Assembly (NCBI RefSeq): GCF_000374365.1
Contig: NZ_KB894116.1
Coordinates: forward strand, 62,001 to 126,000
Direction: 5' to 3'
DNA: 64,000 nt
DNA from: Bacteroides gallinarum DSM 18171 = JCM 13658
Lineage (GTDB): Bacteria > Bacteroidota > Bacteroidia > Bacteroidales > Bacteroidaceae
This document shows positions 50,765 through 60,610 of this stretch, piece after piece; position 1 is the first letter of the stretch; every line of letters begins with the position of its first letter. The notes under the pieces were generated by a model. It was not told where the DNA came from. It saw only the letters and a program-made list of their open reading frames with translations, and did not search any database. Made by a program: the position numbers and the translations under genes.

Positions 50765-52186
50765 TTAAAGATTTTTAGTCTGTTTGTTTTTCCATACGAC
50801 GAACCACACCAAGGCTATCGCTACGCTGGCAAGCCCTATGCCGTAAGCCACTGGATGCGGCAGTCCGAATCCCTCAGGTGCTATGCAGATATAGGTCGTG
50901 CAGACGCAGGTCATGAAGAAGGCGGGTATCAGCGTCAGGAAATATTGTTTCCCTGCACGCACCAGGTACACCGTAATAGCCCACAAGGTGAAAACGGACA
51001 GGGTTTGGTTGGCCCACGCAAAATAACGCCATATCATATCGAAACCGTCTTTATCGCGCAAGCTGTACAACAGCAGCCCGATAGCCGCCAGGAACATCGG
51101 CACGCATATATATAAACGGCGGCGCATCGACTTTTGTTCCATACCCAGGAAGTCGGCCACGATAAGCCGTGCCGAGCGGAAAGCGGTATCGCCGCTGGTG
51201 ATAGGCGCGGCAATCACACCCAATACCGCCAGCACGCCACCCACAGTACCCAGCCAGTCCTTGGTAATGGCATCCACTATCACGGCGGCATTCGTCTCTC
51301 CCATTCCGTTTTCATGGAAAAAGTAAGTAGCGGCGGCAGCCCAGATAAGCGCCACGATACCCTCGGTAATCATCGCTCCGTAGAACACGGGGCGGCCATG
51401 ACGCTCACTCGTCATGCAACGTGCCATTAGCGGGCTTTGCGTAGCATGAAAACCGCTGATTGCCCCGCACGCGATGCTCACGAACATTATAGGGAAAATA
51501 GGCAGCACGGCGGCATCGGGATTGGTATTCTCCAGCCCGTCCCACACTTCCGGCAACGCCGGGTGGTTAACGTAAAGCATCACCAGGATACCCACTGCCA
51601 TAAACAGCAACGCAATGGCGAACAACGGATATATCTTACCGATAATCTTGTCTACCGGCAACAGCGTGGCAAGCACGTAGTAGATAAATACCACCACAAT
51701 CCAAAAAGTAGTATCCAGCGTTTCCGGTGTCAGGCTGGCAAGCAGTCCGGCAGGTCCCGCCACAAAAACAGCCCCCACCAATATCATCAGGATAACGGTA
51801 AACCCGCGCATCACCTGCTTGGCGGTCAGCCCCAAGTAGCGGCCTATGATTTCCGGCAGGCTCTCGCCGTCGTGCCGCAACGAAAGCATTCCTGCAAAAT
51901 AATCGTGCACCGCCCCGGCAAATATACTTCCGAACACTATCCACAAGTAGGACGCCGTACCGAACTTGGCTCCCATAATCGCACCGAAAATAGGTCCTAA
52001 GCCCGCAATGTTCAGAAACTGTATCATAAATATTTTCCATGTAGGCAACGGAATATAATCCACTCCGTCGGCCTTTGTAAGAGCAGGGGTCTTACGGTCG
52101 TCCGGCCCGAACACACGTTCGATAAAGCGCCCGTAGATAAAATAACCTGCAACCAACGCCAACAGGCAAAGTGTAAATGTAATCAT
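50765..52186 (-). CDS. cstA: Carbon starvation protein CstA family transporter
   Basis: A 473-residue polytopic membrane protein with the CstA N-terminal motif (DGVDYIPLPTWKIFMIQFLNIAGLGPIFGAIMGAKFG, near 45-80) and AGAVHDYFAGMLSLRHDGESLPEIIG after it, then GFHATQSPLMARCM. Members import peptides or pyruvate. It is shorter than E. coli CstA (about 700), the usual size for Bacteroidetes members. ATG 52186 is chosen for the hydrophobic start MITFTLCLLALVAGYFIYG. A promoter-like TTTG/TACATTTG pair lies at 52251-52219. It shares a divergent spacer with a GHL10 gene. Confidence 0.92.
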   Translation of the reverse strand: MITFTLCLLALVAGYFIYGRFIERVFGPDDRKTPALTKADGVDYIPLPTWKIFMIQFLNIAGLGPIFGAIMGAKFGTASYLWIVFGSIFAGAVHDYFAGMLSLRHDGESLPEIIGRYLGLTAKQVMRGFTVILMILVGAVFVAGPAGLLASLTPETLDTTFWIVVVFIYYVLATLLPVDKIIGKIYPLFAIALLFMAVGILVMLYVNHPALPEVWDGLENTNPDAAVLPIFPIMFVSIACGAISGFHATQSPLMARCMTSERHGRPVFYGAMITEGIVALIWAAAATYFFHENGMGETNAAVIVDAITKDWLGTVGGVLAVLGVIAAPITSGDTAFRSARLIVADFLGMEQKSMRRRLYICVPMFLAAIGLLLYSLRDKDGFDMIWRYFAWANQTLSVFTLWAITVYLVRAGKQYFLTLIPAFFMTCVCTTYICIAPEGFGLPHPVAYGIGLASVAIALVWFVVWKNKQTKNL

Positions 52187-52218
52187 GGCGTGTAGATGTT
52201 TAATGTATTTTATGCATG

Positions 52219-52251
52219 CAAATGTAACAGTTTCCAACTAAACTACACAAA
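52219..52251 (-). promoter_or_regulatory. Promoter of cstA
   Basis: The minus strand reads TTTG (52251-52248), 21 bp, then TACATTTG (52226-52219), 33 bp before the ATG. Both boxes match the Bacteroides consensus. Confidence 0.6.
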
Positions 52252-52348
52252 TTTATCAAGTGATTTACTTATCTTCGCCGTGAAATATAACAGAAAAAAG
52301 GAGGTAGGCAGGAATTTATTCACCACCTCCCCAACCCATAATGCAATT

Positions 52349-53824
52349 ATGAAAAAATCAAGCTTCATACTACTATTATCCATACTGCTCTTCCCTCCCC
52401 TTACCGCCCAGCGCCCCCCGAAATATGAAGTGCGAGCCGCCTGGATTACTGCCGTCTACGGGCTGGACTGGCCTCGTACCCGTACCACCACTCCCGAAGG
52501 CATACGCAAGCAGCAGGCTGAACTCGTGGAAATACTGGATAAGCTGAAAGCCGCCAATTTCAATACGGTACTGTTCCAGACACGAACCCGTGGCGACGTA
52601 CTGTACCAATCGGACATCGAACCCTACAACTCCATTCTGACAGGTAAAACCGGCGGCAATCCCGGTTACGACCCGCTTGCCTTTGCAGTGGCGGAGTGCC
52701 ATAAACGGGGCATGGAGTGCCACGCCTGGATAGTAACCATTCCCCTGGGTAACCGCAAGCATGTAGCCGCCCTCGGCAAAGCATCGGTCACCAAACGCAA
52801 GCCGGCTATCTGCATACCCTACAAGCGCGAATATTTCCTCAACCCCGGACATCCGCAAACCAAAGAGTACCTGATGAGCCTTGTACGCGAGGTAGTGGAG
52901 CGATACGATGTAGACGGCGTGCACTTCGACTACCTGCGCTACCCCGAACGCGCCCTGCGCTTTGCCGATAGCTACACCTACAAAAAATACGGCAACGGGC
53001 GCGACCTCGCACAATGGCGGCGGGACAACATCACGGAAATCGTCCGCTACCTCTATAAAGGCGTTAAGGCGATAAAACCGTGGGTAAAGGTCAGCACCTG
53101 TCCCGTAGGTAAGTACCGCGACACATCCCGCTATCCGTCACGCGGCTGGAACGCCTTCCATACCGTTTGCCAGGACGTGCAAGGTTGGCTGGGCGAAGGC
53201 ATACAAGACCAGGTTTACCCCATGATGTACTTCCGCGGCAACAACTTCTATCCGTTCGCACTCGACTGGCAGGAGCAAAGCAACGGACGGCAGGTTATCC
53301 CCGGACTGGGCATCTACTTCCTCGACCCTGCCGAGGGTAACTGGACGGTAGACGAGATAGAGCGCCAGATAAACTTCGTCCGCACACACGGTATGGCAGG
53401 CGAAGGCCACTACCGTGTGAAATACCTTATGGACAATACGCAGGGAATTTACGAAATTCTCGGCGAGAAGTACTACACCGCTCCCGCCCTGCAACCCGCC
53501 ATACCGTGGATAGACAACGTTCCGCCCACCGCCCCGGCACAGCTCACCGTAGAAAAAGAAGCTACGGGATATTGGAAAATACGCTGGCAGCCCGCCACCG
53601 ACAACGACAAGCGGAATGCCCCCACCTATGTACTTTACGGTTCCGACACCTACCCCGTAGATACCGCCAACCCGGAAAACATACTGGCACAGCGCATACA
53701 AGGAACGGAATACACATACGCCCCCATACTCCCCTGGGACACGCGGAAATACTTTGCCGTTACCGCCATAGACCGCTGCGGCAACGAAAGCGAAGCCTGC
53801 AACCAAACCCTGTACCGGGAATAA
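52349..53824 (+). CDS. Secreted glycoside hydrolase, GHL10 (DUF187) type, second copy
   Basis: A 491-residue exported protein with a signal peptide (FILLLSILLFPPLTAQ). The GHL10 barrel spans about 20-330: YEVRAAWITAVYGLDWPR, FNTVLFQTRTRGDVLY, CHKRGMECHAWIVTIP and YDVDGVHFDYLRYPERALRF. A fibronectin-III-like C-terminus (NVPPTAPAQLTVEKEATGYWKIRWQPATD) follows. It is a paralogue of 45341-46852 with the same domain order but clear divergence. The substrate is unknown. ATG 52349 is chosen because it begins the signal peptide; the frame upstream covers the cstA promoter. Confidence 0.87.
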   Translation: MKKSSFILLLSILLFPPLTAQRPPKYEVRAAWITAVYGLDWPRTRTTTPEGIRKQQAELVEILDKLKAANFNTVLFQTRTRGDVLYQSDIEPYNSILTGKTGGNPGYDPLAFAVAECHKRGMECHAWIVTIPLGNRKHVAALGKASVTKRKPAICIPYKREYFLNPGHPQTKEYLMSLVREVVERYDVDGVHFDYLRYPERALRFADSYTYKKYGNGRDLAQWRRDNITEIVRYLYKGVKAIKPWVKVSTCPVGKYRDTSRYPSRGWNAFHTVCQDVQGWLGEGIQDQVYPMMYFRGNNFYPFALDWQEQSNGRQVIPGLGIYFLDPAEGNWTVDEIERQINFVRTHGMAGEGHYRVKYLMDNTQGIYEILGEKYYTAPALQPAIPWIDNVPPTAPAQLTVEKEATGYWKIRWQPATDNDKRNAPTYVLYGSDTYPVDTANPENILAQRIQGTEYTYAPILPWDTRKYFAVTAIDRCGNESEACNQTLYRE

Positions 53825-53902
53825 CCGTGCGGGGCATCGCCAATACCAATCCCTCCCACAACGGCACAAGCCCCCCCTCACGGCGGAACGGATAAGAAGA
53901 TA

Positions 53903-55084
53903 CTACCGGATAAGTACATACGCCCGGTAGAAATTCCTTGCCGTCACCGGTACTAACGGCAGATAGCCGGAAACAACCCGGCCGTTTTCCACAACCAGCG
54001 GATAATCCCGCATATCCTGCCCGTGCCGTGCACGCAACGCCTCGTTGATAGGAAAATACTCGATACAGAACCGCCCCGTACTACCGGAAGCAACGAAGTT
54101 ATCGTAAAACAAACGTGCCACGACTCCCATATTCATGCGCATATTTATCTCCACACAAGGGTGGACGGCATATTCCTCCACCCCCTCCCGCCGGCAAATC
54201 ATCATATCAACGCCTAAATAACCGGTATAGATGCCACCGTAGATTGCAGCCAGCTCCGTACGGAGAGACGCCCGTATACGCATCAGCACATCGAGGGGGA
54301 TATAGCGTGCGATAACAGCTTCTATCTGCCCGTCGGAAGCCAGCAGATTGCCCGCATACGCCCCGTGCTCATTGGTGGAAAACAGGGAATAACCCGCAAA
54401 ATGCACCTCGCCCTGCCCGTCGGAGTAAAATTCGAGGGCGAAATCTTCCACCTTATTATATATAAGCTCCGCCGTAAGGCAGCCCTGCTCTCTCAGGACA
54501 CGCCCGCACCAGCGGGACACCGGTTCCGTAAATCCGTGCAGACACCAGTTCAACCCCTTGCCGCTACCCGACCAGGGCGTCTTGAGCAGGCATACGTGCA
54601 TCGCATCCACTATCCGCCCGCAATCTGCCACATTGTCTATGAGGTAATGCTCGCCACAGGTGTACCGGGGATAACAATTCCTTATACGCCGTGTTACCTC
54701 CACAGCCCGGAGGCGGGAGGAGAGCGGGCGGTACGCAGCGAGAAGCCGGGGGGCAGGAAGCCGGCTTTCACATATGCCGCCCCTCAGTAAATAACTGCGG
54801 ACGGCAGGGTTCCACCCCCAGGGCAGTACCTCCGCCCCGGCATAATCCGGCAGTTCGGGTTCGGTAGCCAGCACCGCCTGCAACGGAAAGAGCTCACGCA
54901 TCTGTCGCAGGAAGTCCGCATTGTAGGCGGAAGGCGCCAGCACCGCACTGTCCGCACCGGCATACCATACCGGCAGCAAGGCCAAATCCTGCGCCATACG
55001 GCGGGCGGAAGCCGGGGCTATGTAGTTGGTTCCGTTATCGGCAAGCGCAAGGTCGGAGTCGGGATTGAAAAAGTACAGTCTCAT
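53903..55084 (-). CDS. ATP-grasp-like protein of unknown function
   Basis: A 393-residue cytoplasmic protein. The start (MRLYFFNPDSDLALADNGTNYIAPASARRMAQDLALLP) is a distinctive conserved stretch. The later part resembles an ATP-grasp ligase: LLKTPWSGSGKGL near 170 as a nucleotide-binding loop, YNKVEDFALEFY near 215 and HPCVEINMRMNMG near 320 as a metal-binding-like end. ATP-grasp enzymes form carbon-nitrogen bonds, but I cannot assign a substrate. It converges with the GHL10 gene and is followed by nothing on its strand. Family placement is moderate. Confidence 0.72.
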   Translation of the reverse strand: MRLYFFNPDSDLALADNGTNYIAPASARRMAQDLALLPVWYAGADSAVLAPSAYNADFLRQMRELFPLQAVLATEPELPDYAGAEVLPWGWNPAVRSYLLRGGICESRLPAPRLLAAYRPLSSRLRAVEVTRRIRNCYPRYTCGEHYLIDNVADCGRIVDAMHVCLLKTPWSGSGKGLNWCLHGFTEPVSRWCGRVLREQGCLTAELIYNKVEDFALEFYSDGQGEVHFAGYSLFSTNEHGAYAGNLLASDGQIEAVIARYIPLDVLMRIRASLRTELAAIYGGIYTGYLGVDMMICRREGVEEYAVHPCVEINMRMNMGVVARLFYDNFVASGSTGRFCIEYFPINEALRARHGQDMRDYPLVVENGRVVSGYLPLVPVTARNFYRAYVLIR

Positions 55085-55188
55085 CGGTTATAGTTCCTGA
55101 TTATTCGTCACTGCAAACTTACGGAGAAAAAGAACAGCATACAAATATATAAAACTTAACTATGAAAAAGATATTTTGCTATCTCTAC

Positions 55189-55219
55189 TTTGCAAATCTA
55201 TAAAAAAGCTGTATATTTG
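55189..55219 (+). promoter_or_regulatory. Promoter for the AAA ATPase gene
   Basis: TTTG (55189-55192), 19 bp, TATATTTG (55212-55219): a near-perfect Bacteroides promoter 26 bp before the ATG at 55245. Confidence 0.7.
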
Positions 55220-55244
55220 TCGCCCGATAAACCGAATTTAAAGC

Positions 55245-56423
55245 ATGGAAGCATTTTACCGAACACACGCTTATCTGGTAGAGCATACAAATGCCCCCGT
55301 TCGCCGCGACCTCATGGACGAGATAGACTGGAACGACCGTCTTATCGGCATCAAAGGTACGCGGGGCGTAGGTAAGACCACATTCCTGCTGCAATATGCC
55401 AAAGAAAAATTCGGAACCGACCGTTCCTGTCTCTTTATCAACATGAACAACTTCTACTTCTCCGGCCACAGCATCGTGGACTTCGCCTACGAATTCCAGC
55501 GCCGCGGCGGAAAAGTATTACTGATAGACCAGGTATTCAAGCATCCGGACTGGAGCAAAGAGCTGCGTCTGTGCTACGACCGTTTTCCCAACCTGAAGAT
55601 TGTATTCACCGGCTCGTCCGTGATGCGCCTGAAAGAGGAGAACCTGGAACTGCGGGACATCGTAAAAAGCTACAACCTGCGCGGCTTCTCTTTTCGCGAG
55701 TACCTGAACCTGCAAACCGGCATGAAATTCCATGCCTACTCCCTGGAGGAGCTCCTGAGCAACCACGAGCAGATAGCCAAAGGCATCCTGTCGAAAGTGC
55801 ATCCGCTGGACTATTTCCAGGACTATATGCACCACGGCTTCTACCCGTTCTTCCTCGAGAAACGCAATTTCTCGGAGAACCTGCTGAAAACGATGAACAT
55901 GATGGTAGAGGTAGATATCCTATTAATCAAACAAATAGAACTGAAATATCTGTCCAAGATAAAAAAATTACTATATTTGTTGGCGGTGGACGGGCCGAAA
56001 GCTCCCAATGTGAGCCAGCTTGCCAACGACATACAGACATCCAGAGCCACGGTGATGAACTACATCAAGTACCTGGCAGATGCGCGCCTTATCAACATGG
56101 TGTACCCCAAAGGAGAAGAATTCCCCAAGAAACCTTCGAAGATAATGATGCACAACTCCAACCTGATGTACTCCATTTATCCCGTAAAGGTGGAAGAACA
56201 GGACGTACTGGAAACATTCTTCGTAAACACCATGTGGAAAGACCATAAGGTAAACAGAGGCGACAAGAACATCTCGTTCATGGTAGACGAAGTGATGCCC
56301 TTCAAGATTTGCCAGGAAGGGATGAGGATTAAAAACAACCCGGGCGTGACATATGCGCTGCATAAGGCAGAGATAGGCCGGGGCAACCAGATACCGCTCT
56401 GGCTGTTCGGGTTCCTGTATTGA
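55245..56423 (+). CDS. AAA_14-type ATPase with altered Walker B
   Basis: A 392-residue AAA ATPase of the AAA_14/DUF4143-like group. Walker A is GTRGVGKTT near residue 38. The Walker B position reads VLLIDQVFKHPDW (near 91-103), with Gln where the catalytic Glu normally stands. FTGSSVMRL near 122 is the sensor-1 region. A winged helix near 250-290 (NVSQLANDIQTSRATVMNYIKYL) is followed by the C-terminal part. The cellular role of this family is not established. The Gln should weaken or abolish ATP hydrolysis if the family mechanism holds. It is monocistronic with a good promoter. Confidence 0.85.
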   Translation: MEAFYRTHAYLVEHTNAPVRRDLMDEIDWNDRLIGIKGTRGVGKTTFLLQYAKEKFGTDRSCLFINMNNFYFSGHSIVDFAYEFQRRGGKVLLIDQVFKHPDWSKELRLCYDRFPNLKIVFTGSSVMRLKEENLELRDIVKSYNLRGFSFREYLNLQTGMKFHAYSLEELLSNHEQIAKGILSKVHPLDYFQDYMHHGFYPFFLEKRNFSENLLKTMNMMVEVDILLIKQIELKYLSKIKKLLYLLAVDGPKAPNVSQLANDIQTSRATVMNYIKYLADARLINMVYPKGEEFPKKPSKIMMHNSNLMYSIYPVKVEEQDVLETFFVNTMWKDHKVNRGDKNISFMVDEVMPFKICQEGMRIKNNPGVTYALHKAEIGRGNQIPLWLFGFLY

Positions 56424-56544
56424 GCCAGCAGACAAAAGGAAAGGAAAAGAAGAATGATTCCCGAACCCGCACTTATGTCCGTATGACTAAAATAGGATAT
56501 AACATAGAGAAAGAGATTTTTTTACTTAATAAATTCATTTAGTT

Positions 56545-59500
56545 ATGACTAAACAGAAGAAATTCATTACTTGTGATGGTAACCAGGCTGCTGCACATAT
56601 CTCGTATATGTTCTCCGAAGTAGCAGCTATCTATCCTATCACTCCCTCTTCTACGATGGCTGAATACGTAGACGAATGGGCTGCCGCAGGTCGCAAAAAC
56701 ATCTTCGGCGAAACAGTATTGGTACAGGAAATGCAATCCGAAGGCGGTGCTGCCGGCGCCGTTCACGGCTCCCTGCAAGCTGGTGCGCTTACTACTACGT
56801 ACACCGCTTCACAAGGTCTGTTGCTGATGATACCGAACATGTACAAGATTGCCGGTGAGTTCCTGCCTTGCGTGTTCCACGTATCCGCACGTACCCTGGC
56901 AAGCCATGCACTGTGTATCTTCGGCGACCACCAGGACGTAATGTCCGCACGCCAGACAGGTTTCGCCATGCTTGCCGAAGGCTCCGTACAGGAAGTCATG
57001 GACCTGGCAGGCGTCGCCCACCTTTCCACTATCAAGAGCCGCGTGCCCTTCATCAACTTCTTCGACGGTTTCCGTACATCCCACGAAATCCAGAAGATTG
57101 AAATGCTGGAAAACGAAGACCTCGCTCCGCTTATCGACCAGAAAGCATTGGCAGAATTCCGTGCACGTGCACTGAACCCGATGAACCCGGTTGCCCGCGG
57201 TATGGCCGAGAACCCCGACCACTTCTTCCAGCACCGCGAATCCTGCAACAACTACTACGACGCAGTTCCCGCTATCGTCGAAGAGTACATGAATGAAATT
57301 TCCAAGATTACAGGCCGTAAGTACGGTTTGTTCGATTACTACGGTGCGGAAGACGCCGAACGCGTAATCATCGCTATGGGTTCCGTAACGGAAGCTGCCC
57401 GTGAAGCTATCGACCACCTCGTTGCCAACGGCGAAAAGGTAGGTCTGGTTGCCGTTCACCTGTACCGTCCGTTCTCTGCCAAGCATTTCCTTGCCGCTGT
57501 TCCCAAGACAGCCAAGAAGATTGCCGTACTCGACCGTACGAAAGAACCGGGTGCTAACGGCGAGCCGTTGTACCTCGATGTAAAAGACTGCTTCTACGGT
57601 GCAGAAAACGCTCCGGTTATCGTAGGCGGCCGTTACGGTCTGGGTTCTAAGGACACCACTCCGGCACAAATCATCGCAGTATTCAAGAACCTGGCTATGC
57701 CGATGCCGAAGAACCACTTCACTATCGGTATCGTGGACGACGTAACCTTCACCTCTCTCCCGCAAGAAGAAGAAATCGCATTGGGCGGCGAAGGCATGTT
57801 CGAAGCCAAATTCTACGGTCTTGGAGCCGACGGTACGGTAGGCGCCAACAAGAACTCCGTAAAGATTATCGGCGACAACACCGACAAACACTGCCAGGCT
57901 TACTTCTCTTACGACTCCAAGAAATCAGGCGGTTTCACCTGCTCCCACCTGCGCTTCGGCGATACGCCTATCCGCTCTACCTATCTGGTAAACACCCCGA
58001 ACTTCGTGGCTTGCCACGTTCAGGCCTACCTGCATATGTACGACGTAACCCGCGGTCTGCGCAAGAACGGCTCATTCCTGCTGAACACTATCTGGGAAGG
58101 CGAGGAACTGGCTAAGAACCTGCCCAACAGAGTAAAGAAATATTTTGCACAGAACAACATCTCCGTATACTACATCAACGCCACCCAGATTGCACAGGAA
58201 ATCGGCTTGGGCAACCGTACCAACACGATTCTCCAATCCGCATTCTTCCGCATCACGGGCGTAATCCCCGTAGAGCAGGCTGTAGAGCAGATGAAGAAAT
58301 TCATCGTTAAGTCTTACGGCAAGAAAGGTGAAGACGTAGTGAACAAGAACTATGCTGCCGTAGACCGTGGCGGTGAATACAAACAGCTCGCCGTAGACCC
58401 GGCTTGGGCTAACCTCGCTGATGACGCCAAAGCAGAGAACAACGACCCAGCCTTCATCAACGAAGTGGTTCGTCCTATCAACGCACAGGACGGCGACCTG
58501 CTGAAAGTATCCGCATTCAAAGGTATCGAAGACGGTACTTGGGAACAAGGTACGGCTAAGTACGAAAAACGCGGTGTAGCAGCTTTCGTTCCCGAATGGA
58601 ACCCCGAAAACTGTATCCAGTGCAACAAGTGCGCCTACGTTTGTCCTCACGCTTCTATCCGTCCGTTCGTGCTCGACGCCGAAGAACAGAAAGGCGCTGA
58701 ATTCGCCCAATTGAAAGCCGTAGGCAAAGTATTCGACGGCATGACATTCCGCATGCAGGTAGACGTCCTCGACTGTCTGGGCTGCGGCAACTGCGTGGAT
58801 GTTTGTCCGGGCAACCCGAAGAAAGGCGGCAAAGCTCTTGCCATGAAACACCTCGAAAGCCAACTGTCGGAAGCAGCCAACTGGACATACTGCGTAGAGA
58901 ACGTGAAGAGCAAACAACACCTGGTAGACATCAAGGCCAACGTCAAGAACTCACAGTTCGCCACTCCGTTGTTCGAGTTCTCCGGCGCTTGCTCCGGCTG
59001 CGGCGAAACTCCGTATGTAAAACTGATTTCCCAGTTGTTCGGCGACCGCGAAATGGTAGCCAACGCTACCGGATGTTCTTCTATCTACTCCGGTTCCGTA
59101 CCCTCCACTCCTTATACCAAGAACGAAAAGGGACACGGTCCTGCATGGGCTAACTCATTGTTCGAGGACTTCTGCGAATTCGGTCTGGGTATGGAACTCG
59201 CCAACGAAAAGATGCGTGCACGTATCGTAAAGGCAATGGAAGAAGCTATCGCAGCAGAAGCCACTCCAGCAGAATACAAGGAAGTATTCCAGGCTTGGAT
59301 AGACAATATGTACGATGCAGACAAGACCAAGGAACTGGCAGAGAAAATCATTCCTATGGTAGAAGCCGCCAAAGACAAGTGCGACAACTGCAAGACTATC
59401 GCCGGCCTGTCCCAATACCTGGTTAAACGCAGCCAGTGGATTATCGGTGGCGACGGTGCTTCCTACGACATCGGCTACGGCGGTTTAGACCACGTAATCG

Positions 59501-60102
59501 CCAGCGGCAAGGACGTCAATATCCTCGTTCTGGATACCGAAGTTTACTCCAACACGGGCGGCCAGTCGTCCAAAGCTACTCCGGTGGGCGCTATCGCCAA
59601 GTTCGCCGCTGCCGGCAAGCGCGTGCGCAAGAAAGACCTCGGTTTAATGGCTACTACTTACGGCTACGTATATGTTGCCCAAATCGCTATGGGAGCCGAC
59701 CAAGCCCAGACCTTGAAGGCTATCCGCGAGGCAGAAGCATATCCCGGTCCGTCGCTCATCATCGCTTACGCTCCGTGTATCAACCACGGCTTGAAGGCAG
59801 GTATGGGTAAGAGCCAGGCAGAAGAAGAAAAGGCCGTTAAGTGCGGTTACTGGCACTTGTGGCGTTACAACCCGGCTCTGGAAGCAGAAGGCAAGAACCC
59901 GTTCACGCTGGATAGCAAAGAACCGGATTGGACAGGCTTCCAAGACTTCCTGAAGGGCGAAGTCCGTTACGCCTCCGTAATGAAGCAATACCCGCAGGAA
60001 GCCGACGAACTGTTCAAGGCTGCCGAAGAAAACGCTAAATGGCGTTACAATAGCTACAAGCGTCTGTCCAAAGAAAACTGGGGCGCTGAAGTTGCCGAAT
60101 AA
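56545..60102 (+). CDS. nifJ: Pyruvate:ferredoxin (flavodoxin) oxidoreductase
   Basis: A 1185-residue single-chain enzyme that oxidises pyruvate to acetyl-CoA and CO2 with reduction of ferredoxin or flavodoxin, central to anaerobic energy metabolism. The N-terminal domain (YPITPSSTMAEYVDEWA) is followed by the gamma-type domain. Two 4Fe-4S motifs lie near 690-760 (CIQCNKCAYVCPH, CLGCGNCVDVCPG). The C-terminal thiamine-diphosphate domain contains CSGCGETPYV near 815 and GGDGASYDIGYGG...NTGGQSSKATP near 970-1015. All cofactor motifs look intact and length is typical. Codons are strongly biased, as in highly expressed genes. It is followed by a terminator. Confidence 0.96.
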   Translation: MTKQKKFITCDGNQAAAHISYMFSEVAAIYPITPSSTMAEYVDEWAAAGRKNIFGETVLVQEMQSEGGAAGAVHGSLQAGALTTTYTASQGLLLMIPNMYKIAGEFLPCVFHVSARTLASHALCIFGDHQDVMSARQTGFAMLAEGSVQEVMDLAGVAHLSTIKSRVPFINFFDGFRTSHEIQKIEMLENEDLAPLIDQKALAEFRARALNPMNPVARGMAENPDHFFQHRESCNNYYDAVPAIVEEYMNEISKITGRKYGLFDYYGAEDAERVIIAMGSVTEAAREAIDHLVANGEKVGLVAVHLYRPFSAKHFLAAVPKTAKKIAVLDRTKEPGANGEPLYLDVKDCFYGAENAPVIVGGRYGLGSKDTTPAQIIAVFKNLAMPMPKNHFTIGIVDDVTFTSLPQEEEIALGGEGMFEAKFYGLGADGTVGANKNSVKIIGDNTDKHCQAYFSYDSKKSGGFTCSHLRFGDTPIRSTYLVNTPNFVACHVQAYLHMYDVTRGLRKNGSFLLNTIWEGEELAKNLPNRVKKYFAQNNISVYYINATQIAQEIGLGNRTNTILQSAFFRITGVIPVEQAVEQMKKFIVKSYGKKGEDVVNKNYAAVDRGGEYKQLAVDPAWANLADDAKAENNDPAFINEVVRPINAQDGDLLKVSAFKGIEDGTWEQGTAKYEKRGVAAFVPEWNPENCIQCNKCAYVCPHASIRPFVLDAEEQKGAEFAQLKAVGKVFDGMTFRMQVDVLDCLGCGNCVDVCPGNPKKGGKALAMKHLESQLSEAANWTYCVENVKSKQHLVDIKANVKNSQFATPLFEFSGACSGCGETPYVKLISQLFGDREMVANATGCSSIYSGSVPSTPYTKNEKGHGPAWANSLFEDFCEFGLGMELANEKMRARIVKAMEEAIAAEATPAEYKEVFQAWIDNMYDADKTKELAEKIIPMVEAAKDKCDNCKTIAGLSQYLVKRSQWIIGGDGASYDIGYGGLDHVIASGKDVNILVLDTEVYSNTGGQSSKATPVGAIAKFAAAGKRVRKKDLGLMATTYGYVYVAQIAMGADQAQTLKAIREAEAYPGPSLIIAYAPCINHGLKAGMGKSQAEEEKAVKCGYWHLWRYNPALEAEGKNPFTLDSKEPDWTGFQDFLKGEVRYASVMKQYPQEADELFKAAEENAKWRYNSYKRLSKENWGAEVAE

Positions 60103-60129
60103 TTTCAGATACCTGAGATAATACATTAA

Positions 60130-60169
60130 AATAGAGACTGCTCCGTGAACCGGATGCAGTCTCTATTTG
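60130..60169 (+). terminator. Terminator of nifJ
   Basis: Arms AATAGAGACTGC (60130) and GCAGTCTCTATT (60156) form a 12-bp perfect stem with a 14-base loop and a short T tail. Confidence 0.85.
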
Positions 60170-60191
60170 TTTACAGGGAAAAGAAAATATC

Positions 60192-60383
60192 ATGATTGGA
60201 TTTATTATTTGGATAATCGGCGTCATTTTGACAATCAGGGCGGCAATGGAAATGTGGCAATGGAGAGGCATCGCCACCGAAAAGAAGTTGATAGCAATCA
60301 TACTCGTGATACTGACCAGTTGGATTGGTCTTGCCGTATACTACTTCTGGGGCAGGGACAACTTACCCCAAATGCTGAAATAG
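60192..60383 (+). CDS. Small two-helix membrane protein
   Basis: A 63-residue protein with two hydrophobic helices (IGFIIWIIGVILTIRAAMEM and LIAIILVILTSWIGLAVYYFW) and a short polar end (GRDNLPQMLK). The second helix and the YYFWGR turn resemble the PLDc_N family of small membrane proteins. That match is weak. It has no partner genes and is followed by an inverted-repeat element. Confidence 0.7.
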   Translation: MIGFIIWIIGVILTIRAAMEMWQWRGIATEKKLIAIILVILTSWIGLAVYYFWGRDNLPQMLK

Positions 60384-60391
60384 AAGCCTGC

Positions 60392-60565
60392 TTAGATTGC
60401 ACAGATTGACACAGATTTTAATTTTTCAGACAAAAGAACAGGTATTCGGACAGAAGAACAAAAAGACAAAAGAGAAATATATTCTTTTGTTCTTATGTCT
60501 AACCACCCCCATATCACCTGCCAAGAAATTAAAAATCTGTGTCAATCTGTATAATCCGTGGTGGA
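60392..60565. repeat. Chromosomal inverted-repeat element, copy 3
   Basis: Arms ATTGCACAGATTGACACAGA (left) and TCTGTGTCAATCTGTATAAT (right) with the same ACAAAAGAACAG/TTCTTTTGTTCTT middle as copy 1. It lies between the small membrane-protein gene and the convergent fructan-type regulator gene. Confidence 0.8.
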
Positions 60566-60610
60566 AAAGAGTTCTAATATACCTCCCTTCTCATCTCGGC
60601 AGGATATACG

